Shown: positions 15,605 to 23,164 of the stretch, piece after piece | How the letters are laid out: every line of letters starts with the position of its first letter | Position numbering within the stretch: position 1 is the stretch's first letter | Notes under the pieces: generated by a model | Seen by the model: the letters and a program-made list of their open reading frames with translations, nothing else | Database searches by the model: none | Told to the model about the DNA's origin: nothing | Assembly: GCA_937975585.1 (NCBI GenBank) | Contig: CALJUC010000308.1 | Span: 1 to 35,144 of the forward strand | Direction of reading: 5' to 3' | Length of the DNA stretch: 35,144 nucleotides | DNA from: an uncultured Moraxella sp. | Lineage (GTDB): Bacteria > Pseudomonadota > Gammaproteobacteria > Pseudomonadales > Moraxellaceae | Program-made: the position numbers and the translations under genes

Positions 15605-16312
15605 ATGATTGATGTACGTCCTTTCTCAAGCTTAGGTGGTAGTAATCATGGTTGGTTAGACACCAAGCATCATTTTTCATTTGCCGACTATCAAGACCCG
15701 CACCGTGTGCACTGGGGGACGTTGCGAGTGTGGAATGATGACACCATTGCAGCTAACACCGGCTTTCCGCCACACCCACATGCCAATATGGAGATTATTA
15801 CCTATGTGCGTAAAGGCGCGATTACCCACCAAGACAGCATTGGCAGCCTAGGTCGTACCGGGGCCGGTGATGTGCAGGTCATGAGTGCCGGTAGCGGCAT
15901 TCGCCACTCGGAATATAACCGTGAAGCCGAAGATAGCCAAATTTTCCAAATTTGGATTATTCCAGATGAACAAGGCGGTGAGCCACGCTGGGGCACCAAA
16001 CCTTTTCCAAAAGAAAACCGTGATGGTAAATTTGTTACTTTAGCCAGTGGTATGGAGGGTGACGAAGATGCGCTCATGATTCGCAGCAATGCGCGTGTTG
16101 TTGGTGCGAGCATCAAAGCGGGTCAAACCATTGAATACACCTTTAGTGATGAAAATCGCTACGGCTACTTGGTACCTGCCTTGGGTAGCGTACTAGTTAA
16201 TGATATCGTATTACATGAAGGTGATGGCGCAGCGATTCATGGTGAAACAACCATTCGCGTCACCGCAGATACGGACGCTGAAGTGGTACTAGTCGACTCA
16301 GCCGCTTTATAA
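15605..16312 (+). CDS. Pirin family protein (YhhW-like bicupin)
   Basis: The 235-residue protein is close to the E. coli YhhW type. The N-terminal cupin carries the metal ligands H57 and H59 in 'GFPPHPHANMEIITYV', and H101 and E103 in 'SAGSGIRHSEYN'. 'DPHRVHWGTLRVWNDD' and 'FQIWIIPDEQGGEPRW' are also typical. YhhW has quercetin 2,3-dioxygenase activity in vitro; its natural role is unclear. GAGG at 15595-15598 precedes the ATG. A terminator at 16363-16393 ends the transcript. Confidence 0.94.
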   Translation: MIDVRPFSSLGGSNHGWLDTKHHFSFADYQDPHRVHWGTLRVWNDDTIAANTGFPPHPHANMEIITYVRKGAITHQDSIGSLGRTGAGDVQVMSAGSGIRHSEYNREAEDSQIFQIWIIPDEQGGEPRWGTKPFPKENRDGKFVTLASGMEGDEDALMIRSNARVVGASIKAGQTIEYTFSDENRYGYLVPALGSVLVNDIVLHEGDGAAIHGETTIRVTADTDAEVVLVDSAAL

Positions 16313-16362
16313 GCGACTGTCTTTTAAGCAATTATTTTTTATAAAATAGTTGATAAGTCATC

Positions 16363-16393
16363 AGCCCTTGTTAAATCGTAACAAGGGCTTTTA
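16363..16393 (+). terminator. Rho-independent terminator after the pirin gene
   Basis: A perfect 11-bp stem (AGCCCTTGTTA 16363-16373 with 16379-16389) has a 5-nt loop and is followed by a short T-run. Confidence 0.85.
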
Positions 16394-16596
16394 TACTTGC
16401 CTGATATTATTGCTTGTTACTCAAGCTAACGCTCGATAGGCGACTTGATGCTTTAATGACGTTCAATACAATTTTTTTGGGGTTTAATGCATTTTAGTTA
16501 TGCTAAAATTATGTCTAATTTAGACCCGTTATTCACCCGTAAATTGCGATAATGTTGGCGCGCATTAGATGATAATAATTTCTTAAAGGCGGTAAA

Positions 16597-18279
16597 TTGG
16601 AAGCAACTTTTATTTCCCTGCAACGGACTGCACCCTTAACACAAATCCAGTTAACAACTTATCCGCGTCTATGTAGCTATATATTTGGCTTAATAATGCT
16701 AGTGATACTGTTGGTATTGACGGGTTGTCAAACCTTGCCAACACAACCGCACTTGGCCAAAAGCCGGTATTTAAGTCAGCAAAGTCGCCAAGCTGGCATT
16801 AATCTCACCCATAATACCGACTTAATCACGCATATTAGCCGCACCAAAAATCCTGACCCTACGAACTTATCCGGCTATTATCCGCTCCTTGCCAGTAATG
16901 ATGCGTTTGCCTCACGCAGTATTTTGACCTCACTTAGTCAGCATACCATTGATATTCAATATTATATTTGGCATAACGATACCGCGGGTCAGTTGATGCT
17001 TAAGGACTTGTACCAAGCGGCTGAACGTGGCGTAAAGGTACGTTTACTGCTTGATGATTTAGCTACTAACCCTGCATTAGATCAGCAGTTATTGGCGTTT
17101 GCCCAACATCCGAATGTCGCAGTGCGTCTCATCAATCCAAAAGTCGTCCGCAATCTCACGCCAGCAAATTTTGTGTTGGCGTTACCGCGTTACCAACGGC
17201 GTATGCACAATAAAAGCATGACCTTTGACCATCAATTATCCATTATCGGCGGGCGTAATATTGGCGATGAATATTTACGCAGTGATAAAGAAAATGAGTT
17301 TTCTGACCTAGACGTGTTGTTAGCAGGCAAGGTAATCAAGCCGATACAAGACAGTTTTGAGCAATATTGGCAAAGTCCACTCTCGTATGATATTGAGCGC
17401 TTGGTCACCGCTGCCCATAACCCTGCAAAAAACCAAACCGATGAACCTTTTTTACAGACATTGGATAAAATCTCGACCAGTGCGCTTGACGGTCGAATTA
17501 GCAAAAGCTCCCAACTGTACCAAGCCGCCAGTGGCGCCGTGATTGACCAAAAGCTACTCAATAAACGGGTAAATTTTCGCTGGGTACCCATTACCTTTGT
17601 TGTCGATGATGTCACCAAGTTACAGCAACAAGACGCCCGTGACAGTCGATTGGTGCATCAAGTACGCCGTATTGTGGGCACGCCAAAGCGCCAATTTACG
17701 ATTATCTCCTCGTACTTTGTACCGACTGCACTGGGTGTTGCCGAGCTGACCAAACTAGCGCAAGATGGTGTGCAGATTAATGTGTTGACTAATTCATTCG
17801 ATGCCACGGATGTGCCCATCGTCCACTCAGGCTATAGCGAAACGCGCACAGCGTTACTACAATCAGGTATTAACTTGTATGAGTTAAAATCCACCGCTCA
17901 CCCAGATTTACGTCACAAAAAACATCGTCTATCGCGCAGCAAGGTGAGTACCAGCTTGCACACCAAGGCCTTTGCCGTCGATGACCGCGTGGCATTTATC
18001 GGCTCATACAATGTCGATCCACGCTCCGCCAATATCAATACGGAGCTTGGGGTGCTGATTTTTGATAAACAATTGGTACAAGGCATGCACCAGTCGTTTG
18101 ATGACGCGATGCTCAATGTCAGCTACCAAGTGAGACTAGACCCACAAGGCAAGCTACAATGGCATACCCAAACGCCTGAAGGCACACCGACACAGCTAAA
18201 TAAAGAGCCCAAATTGTCTTGGATTAATGGATTATGGGTCAAGATTTTCTCAGCATTACCGATTACGTCTTTGTTATAA
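16597..18279 (+). CDS. Phospholipase D family lipoprotein (cardiolipin synthase-like)
   Basis: The 560-residue protein has two PLD catalytic motifs: H204xK206(x4)D in 'MHNKSMTFD' and H455xK457(x4)D in 'LHTKAFAVDD', each followed by 'IGGRN' or 'IGSYN'. The N-terminus carries a hydrophobic stretch ending in a lipobox, 'LLVLTGC', at about residues 37-44. It is therefore probably a lipoprotein at the envelope. It resembles the ClsC/YmdC type of cardiolipin synthase. The start is TTG at 16597, chosen for AAAGGCGG just upstream. An ATG at 16696 would keep the lipobox but leave only a very short signal. No partner gene like ymdB is adjacent. The exact reaction is inference. Confidence 0.88.
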   Translation: MEATFISLQRTAPLTQIQLTTYPRLCSYIFGLIMLVILLVLTGCQTLPTQPHLAKSRYLSQQSRQAGINLTHNTDLITHISRTKNPDPTNLSGYYPLLASNDAFASRSILTSLSQHTIDIQYYIWHNDTAGQLMLKDLYQAAERGVKVRLLLDDLATNPALDQQLLAFAQHPNVAVRLINPKVVRNLTPANFVLALPRYQRRMHNKSMTFDHQLSIIGGRNIGDEYLRSDKENEFSDLDVLLAGKVIKPIQDSFEQYWQSPLSYDIERLVTAAHNPAKNQTDEPFLQTLDKISTSALDGRISKSSQLYQAASGAVIDQKLLNKRVNFRWVPITFVVDDVTKLQQQDARDSRLVHQVRRIVGTPKRQFTIISSYFVPTALGVAELTKLAQDGVQINVLTNSFDATDVPIVHSGYSETRTALLQSGINLYELKSTAHPDLRHKKHRLSRSKVSTSLHTKAFAVDDRVAFIGSYNVDPRSANINTELGVLIFDKQLVQGMHQSFDDAMLNVSYQVRLDPQGKLQWHTQTPEGTPTQLNKEPKLSWINGLWVKIFSALPITSLL

Positions 18280-18635
18280 ATTAAACCAATCATGGAAGAC
18301 TTTTTTTGCGTAAAATGTGACGAATTGGTTACAAAAACACCACATTAAAAACCCACGCTAACCATTTGATTTACTTATAGTATGCGTGTTCAATCCAGTA
18401 ATTTATCAGCATATGCGTGTTATGATTTAATCCGATAATGCTAGAATAAGGCCGCTAATGTTTTTAGCGGTCATTTGTCTTTATAACGGCTATTGACGTT
18501 GTTAAAAAATCTGTATTCATAATATCGCGTTAGCAAAATGCCTCGTAATCAGGGACGTTACAAATACAGGTTTTAAGATTCTAAAGTTCTAAGACTCTAT
18601 GATGACGTTAATTCTTTCTAAAAATAGTGAGCACC
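18280..18635. other. Intergenic region before the MFS transporter gene
   Basis: This 356-bp gap holds a hairpin (18451-18458 with 18464-18471, one G-U, no T-run). It also holds a 10-bp direct repeat TATGCGTGTT at 18381-18390 and 18412-18421. I see no gene and no convincing promoter. Confidence 0.6.
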
Positions 18636-19967
18636 ATGCCATTTTTTAATGAGTCATCCGAAGAACTACGCACATTAAGCGGTTTTGAAAAAAACATTAT
18701 TGCGTTGACAGTCCTCGGTGGTTTTTTTGCTTGTTTTGACTTTACCGTCTATTTCTTTTTCAGTGATGCCATTAATAAGGCATTCTTCCCCAATGCTAGT
18801 AATAACTGGTTGCAATCAACCGGTTTTATCCTGTTACTGATAATCGGCTATGTGTCAAGGCCATTGGGCGGTATTATCATGGCGGATTTCGGTGATAGAC
18901 TGGGTCGTCGTAAGGTGCTGTTGATAAGCTTGATGACCCTAGCCTTTTCAACCTTACTGATTGCATTACTACCCACTTACGACCAAATCGGCATAACCGC
19001 AGTTGTATTATTGCTCATCTTACGCGTGATACAAGGATTTGGCTTTGGTGCTGAAGTGCCCGCTTCTTGGGTGTACTTGGCTGAACATATGCCAAGGCGC
19101 CATATTGGCTTAGCATTGGGTACGCTGGTTAGTATGTTTGTATTATCAACGCTATTGGCTAATGTATTGTCGAATCTGTTGTCTTCAATGCTCACACCGA
19201 AGGAGCTTGAGTCTTATGGTTGGCGTATTCCATTTATCCTAGGTGCGCTTGGTACGTTTTTTTCAATTGCGCTACGCTATCGAATGCGTGAAACCCCAAC
19301 TTGGCTGATGGCAAAGCGTAAGCAGCTATTGGTGGCGAAAACCCCACTGCGTCTAGCCTTTGCCCAAAATCGCTATGGCATGTTGATGACATTTGCCTTG
19401 TCATGGTTCACCTCAAGTATTTTTATCATTGTGCTATTGATTATCCCTGAGTTGGCGTTACGTTATTTTGATGCACCGACTAATCTCATGGCATTTTCCA
19501 ATGGTATGGGTATCTTTTTTGCTGCCTTGGGTGCGGTGATTTTTGGTTATTTGGCGGATCGGTTTAATGCTGGTAAAGTGTTTTTTATTGGTTGTATTTT
19601 GCTAGCTGCCAGTAGTTGGCTATTTTTTACGACGTTAAAAAATTCGAATGAATTATTACTATTAACATATGCCATCATGGGCTTTTTCGCGGGCATCATT
19701 GGCATCATTCCTAGTATTTGTGTTCGATTATTTCCGGTTGGTGTGCGTATGAGTGGCGTTGCTTTTTGCTATAATGTAGCGTATGCGATTACTGGTGCGT
19801 TGACGCCGTATTTACTGAATTATTTTTCGACCAAAGTAAGTTATACCGCCTTGTTGTATACAGTGTTTTTATGTATTTTAGGCGCAATTTTGGGCGTGCT
19901 GATTACCAATTTACATGGGTTATATCGTTTGGAAAAACGTCGTCATGATTTAGTCACCGAACATTAA
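18636..19967 (+). CDS. MFS transporter, MHS (metabolite:H+ symporter, ProP-like) family
   Basis: The 443-residue protein has 12 predicted membrane segments and the MFS motif A after TM2, 'GDRLGRRKVLLISL'. 'RVIQGFGFGAEVPASWVYLAEH' matches the TM4 region of the MHS/ProP group ('RxxQGxxxGGE'), and a second 'GYLADRFNAGKVF' lies between TM8 and TM9. 'GIIPSICVRLFPVGVRMSGVAFCYNVAYAITGALTP' (in pieces) is also typical. Family members carry proline, betaine, citrate, ketoglutarate or shikimate with protons; the substrate is not readable here. I prefer the ATG at 18636; a GTG three codons earlier is possible. Neither has a strong Shine-Dalgarno. Confidence 0.88.
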   Translation: MPFFNESSEELRTLSGFEKNIIALTVLGGFFACFDFTVYFFFSDAINKAFFPNASNNWLQSTGFILLLIIGYVSRPLGGIIMADFGDRLGRRKVLLISLMTLAFSTLLIALLPTYDQIGITAVVLLLILRVIQGFGFGAEVPASWVYLAEHMPRRHIGLALGTLVSMFVLSTLLANVLSNLLSSMLTPKELESYGWRIPFILGALGTFFSIALRYRMRETPTWLMAKRKQLLVAKTPLRLAFAQNRYGMLMTFALSWFTSSIFIIVLLIIPELALRYFDAPTNLMAFSNGMGIFFAALGAVIFGYLADRFNAGKVFFIGCILLAASSWLFFTTLKNSNELLLLTYAIMGFFAGIIGIIPSICVRLFPVGVRMSGVAFCYNVAYAITGALTPYLLNYFSTKVSYTALLYTVFLCILGAILGVLITNLHGLYRLEKRRHDLVTEH

Positions 19968-19983
19968 GTTAAAAACCGCTCAC

Positions 19984-20011
19984 ATCGTAACCCTTGTATC
20001 GTAACCCTTGT
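19984..20011. repeat. Tandem 14-bp duplication upstream of dusA
   Basis: ATCGTAACCCTTGT is repeated exactly and head-to-tail at 19984-19997 and 19998-20011, between the MFS gene and dusA. It is probably a slippage duplication. Confidence 0.9.
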
Positions 20012-20047
20012 TTTGTTGCATTATCACATTGCTATTAGGATTTACTC

Positions 20048-21037
20048 ATGACCATACCTCAATCAATCATGCATAACAAGCGCTTATCGACCGCGCCAAT
20101 GATTGATTGGAGTACCCGTGAGTATCTGACGTTCGCTCGATTGTTCAATCCACATAGTTATTTATATACTGAGATGATTAGTACCTCGGCACTGCTATAT
20201 GGCGATACCGACTATCATCTACGCTATTATCCCAATGAACACCCTGTGGTGTTGCAGCTTGGCGGGTCACACCCTGATGAGTTGGCACAGTGTGCTAAGC
20301 TTGGCCAAGATTATGGCTATGATGAAGTTAACCTGAATGTCGGCTGCCCTTCAGACCGCGTCCAACATTACAAAATCGGTGCTTGCCTAATGGCTGAACC
20401 GAAGCTTGTTGCCGATATCGTCCGTACGATGCGTGAAGCCGTCACCATTCCTATCACGGTTAAACATCGCATTGGTATTGATAACTTTGATAGTTATGAA
20501 TTTATGCATGATTTTGTCGCAAATATCGTTGAGGCAGGCTGTCAGCATATCATTGTCCATGCACGCATTGCTTGGTTACAAGGTCTAAGCCCAAAGCAAA
20601 ACCGCGAAATCCCGCCGCTACGTTATGACGATGTGTATCGACTAAAGCAGGAGTTCCCTGAAGTATTTGTCGAGATCAATGGCGGTATTACCACGGTGGC
20701 GCAGATGCGCGAGCATTTACAGCAGGTCGATGGGGTCATGATTGGCCGTGAAGCGTATCACAACCCGTATATTTTGGCCGAGGCCAGTGAGTTATGGGGC
20801 GAAACGCCAGTACCACGCGAACAGATTTTTTATCAATTACTAGAACTACTGGCGCAGTTTGAGCAAGAAGGTCTGCCATTGACCGTGGTCATGCGACATT
20901 ATTTGGGCTTGTTTCAAGGGTTAACAGGTAGTCGCAAATGGCGCCAAGCCTTGAGTGGGCAAAAATCCATTAGCATCGCACAAGTCAAAGCAGCCGGTGA
21001 AGCGGTACTGGCACAAAATGGTTTGACGCTTGATTAA
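20048..21037 (+). CDS. dusA: tRNA-dihydrouridine(20/20a) synthase DusA
   Basis: The 329-residue flavoenzyme reduces uridine 20/20a in the tRNA D-loop. Visible signatures are 'STAPMIDWSTREY' (FMN site), 'NLNVGCPSDRVQ' with the catalytic cysteine C100, 'KIGACLMAEP', 'VKHRIGIDNFDSYEF', 'HARIAWLQGLSPKQNREIPPL' and 'INGGI...DGVMIGREAYHNPYIL'. The 'GLSPKQNREIPPL' stretch is specific to DusA rather than DusB or DusC. AGGA at 20037-20040 precedes the ATG. It converges on the CPBP gene through a shared terminator. Confidence 0.97.
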   Translation: MTIPQSIMHNKRLSTAPMIDWSTREYLTFARLFNPHSYLYTEMISTSALLYGDTDYHLRYYPNEHPVVLQLGGSHPDELAQCAKLGQDYGYDEVNLNVGCPSDRVQHYKIGACLMAEPKLVADIVRTMREAVTIPITVKHRIGIDNFDSYEFMHDFVANIVEAGCQHIIVHARIAWLQGLSPKQNREIPPLRYDDVYRLKQEFPEVFVEINGGITTVAQMREHLQQVDGVMIGREAYHNPYILAEASELWGETPVPREQIFYQLLELLAQFEQEGLPLTVVMRHYLGLFQGLTGSRKWRQALSGQKSISIAQVKAAGEAVLAQNGLTLD

Positions 21038-21051
21038 CATTATCGGTATAT

Positions 21052-21087
21052 AAATAAAAAGCCAGTGATATGACTGGCTTTTTATTT
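21052..21087. terminator. Bidirectional terminator between dusA and the CPBP gene
   Basis: A perfect 15-bp stem (21052-21066 with 21073-21087) has a 6-nt loop, A-rich on one arm and T-rich on the other. Its outer arm overlaps the last two bases of the CPBP gene. Confidence 0.93.
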
Positions 21088-21841
21088 AGTGACTCATATT
21101 AACGTATTGCCACATCGCTAACCCATTATTGAGGATATGTAGCACAATCGGCAGATACAGTGAACCTGAAATATAACGCGCATAGCTAAATAACATTGCC
21201 AATAACACAATCGAAACCAACTCGACCCAACCATACTGAAAATGAATCAAGGCAAAAATCACGCTAGTCAAGACACTAGCGCCCCAAACGCCAAGCTTTG
21301 ATTGGGACAAGCCTGTCCAGATAAAGCCGCGAAAAATCACTTCCTCATAAATTGGCGCGATAATCACCATCGCCACCGCCAACAACCAAAACGGTTGCGC
21401 CGTTAATGCCAACTCATCCAAAAACACCATCGGGTCGCGGTCTAACCAAATACTAATGGTATTGATAACCACGTTCAGCAATAACAGCAACACAACGCAG
21501 CCAAACAACTGTGACCATTTAAAGGCGCGTAACGCCAAGTAATCGCTAACACGGTTACCCTGCATGCGTATCAGTAACCATGCCACACCAACCACCAATA
21601 TCAAGGCCATCATCACAGCAAGCGCGGTTACCGTGCCATGACTACTCCCTTGGAGTATCTTATCGCCAAAGCTTAAGCCTTGCGTTTCTGGTAGCAGCCA
21701 AGGCGTTGCTATACCCACCCCGACTAACTGCCCAACAAAAAACGCAGACAATAGCACCACGCTTTGCCATAAGGTAGTCACCAAGGTCGGCGGATGGCTC
21801 AATACTGGCTGTAAGCTATTCGCGCTAGGTGATGGCAGCAT
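21086..21841 (-). CDS. CPBP family intramembrane glutamic protease
   Basis: The 251-residue membrane protein carries the CPBP (Abi/CAAX protease-like) motifs: 'EEVIFRGF' (motif 1, paired glutamates and arginine), 'FALIHFQYG' (motif 2 histidine) and 'IVLHILNNGLAMW' (motif 3 histidine and asparagine). About seven hydrophobic segments are visible. Its start codon overlaps the last base of the sppA stop (TAATG). There is no good Shine-Dalgarno of its own, so it is probably translationally coupled to sppA. Bacterial members are linked to peptide or bacteriocin processing and membrane signalling; the substrate here is unknown. Confidence 0.9.
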   Translation of the reverse strand: MLPSPSANSLQPVLSHPPTLVTTLWQSVVLLSAFFVGQLVGVGIATPWLLPETQGLSFGDKILQGSSHGTVTALAVMMALILVVGVAWLLIRMQGNRVSDYLALRAFKWSQLFGCVVLLLLLNVVINTISIWLDRDPMVFLDELALTAQPFWLLAVAMVIIAPIYEEVIFRGFIWTGLSQSKLGVWGASVLTSVIFALIHFQYGWVELVSIVLLAMLFSYARYISGSLYLPIVLHILNNGLAMWQYVNMSH

Positions 21842-22923
21842 TACTGTAGACGCTCAGTGTTGTTAGCTTGATTTGTCAACTGGCTACCCATCTGTTTAGA
21901 TAAGCTTTCGCCCATGCCCTGCCCGATTTGACTGGCAAAACGGCCAAATACACTTTTGAAAGGGTCTTCTGGGGTATAGCTTACTGAGCTATCGAGTTTT
22001 AGTTGACGCTCAAGCGCCATCATACCGCCTTTTTTATCGGCCAAACCGAGATTAATCGCTTGTTCACCACTCCAGAACAACCCTGAAAATACTTGATTGG
22101 CTTCTGGATTTTTTAAGCGATTACCACGGCCTTGTTTGACGGCATTGATAAAATGCGCGTGAGTGTTATCAAGCACGCCTTGTACGTGGGCACGCTCAAA
22201 GTCTGTTAATGGGCGCGACATACTCAAAATATCCTTGTGCTCACCCGCAGTCATGGTGCCGTCTTTGACCCCCATTTTATCCATCAAGCCTTGGATATTA
22301 TAACTTGGCATGATAACACCGATAGAGCCGACCAAACTTGAGGGATTAACCCAAATCTCATCAGCCGCTGAGGCAATATAATAAGCCCCCGATGCACCCA
22401 TGTCTTCAATCACGGCGTACAGTTTTTTGTTGGGGTGCGTTTTACGCAGGTCAGTCATGGTCTGCCAGATTTCATCGGATTGTACCGGTGAGCCACCAGG
22501 TGAGTTAATGCGTAACGCGACCGCTTCGGCCTGCTCATTCTCAAACGCCTCGGTCAATGCTTCGCTAATGGCCTCGCTATTGGTATCCGTATCTATACCA
22601 ATCGTACCTTTGATGTCCACGACAGCCAAGTGCGGCTTACTCCTATTGATATCAGCGACGGTTTTTCCGGTCGTTGGGCTACAGCCTTTTGCAAGCAAGG
22701 TACCAAACAAAATAATATAGCCAAAGGTTAATAGCTTAAAAAAAATGTTCCAACGTCTGGCGCGGCGCTGCTCAGTAATACTGGCGAGCAAGGTCTTTTC
22801 GATAAGGCGCCATTCTTGACCGCTAGGGGCGGCTTGCTGTGCTGGATACATTGAGGGCTGTGGCTCACGAGGGCCGTTATTCGGGGTAGGACGATTGGGA
22901 TCGGGTGGCCAATTATCGGACAT
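21841..22923 (-). CDS. sppA: Signal peptide peptidase SppA-type S49 protease
   Basis: The 360-residue protein has a Pro-rich cytoplasmic N-terminus (1-57), one membrane segment (about 60-80) and a single S49 protease domain. It is therefore the short form, not the 600-residue E. coli type. Motifs are 'VVDIKGTIG', 'LRINSPGGSPVQSDEI', 'VIEDMGASGAYYIASAADEI' with the nucleophile S178, and 'SLVGSIGVIM'. The likely general-base lysine is K230 in 'AGEHKDILS'. It degrades leftover signal peptides in the membrane. AAGGAA precedes the ATG, and the CPBP gene overlaps its stop. Confidence 0.93.
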   Translation of the reverse strand: MSDNWPPDPNRPTPNNGPREPQPSMYPAQQAAPSGQEWRLIEKTLLASITEQRRARRWNIFFKLLTFGYIILFGTLLAKGCSPTTGKTVADINRSKPHLAVVDIKGTIGIDTDTNSEAISEALTEAFENEQAEAVALRINSPGGSPVQSDEIWQTMTDLRKTHPNKKLYAVIEDMGASGAYYIASAADEIWVNPSSLVGSIGVIMPSYNIQGLMDKMGVKDGTMTAGEHKDILSMSRPLTDFERAHVQGVLDNTHAHFINAVKQGRGNRLKNPEANQVFSGLFWSGEQAINLGLADKKGGMMALERQLKLDSSVSYTPEDPFKSVFGRFASQIGQGMGESLSKQMGSQLTNQANNTERLQ

Positions 22924-22954
22924 GAAAATTCCTTACAACAATAATAAAAATAGT

Positions 22955-22984
22955 CTTATAAATTCAGTTTGATACTGCTTTCAA
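22955..22984 (-). promoter_or_regulatory. Possible sigma-70 promoter of sppA
   Basis: On the minus strand TTGAAA (22979-22984) and TATAAG (22955-22960) are separated by 18 bp, about 30 bp before the sppA start. It is plausible but unproven. Confidence 0.4.
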
Positions 22985-23164
22985 TTCGTAGAACTTAGCA
23001 AAGCTTGCTGTACGGGTGGTACTATCTGCGCGCATTTTTCTGGTATTAATATGAATTTATTGGACTATGACAATCACAAATAACAGATATTGTGGTTAAT
23101 TTTTAATAATCTAGGGCAATAACTCAACAAAGCTATAATAAGGCTATTACTACCAAATTACAAT

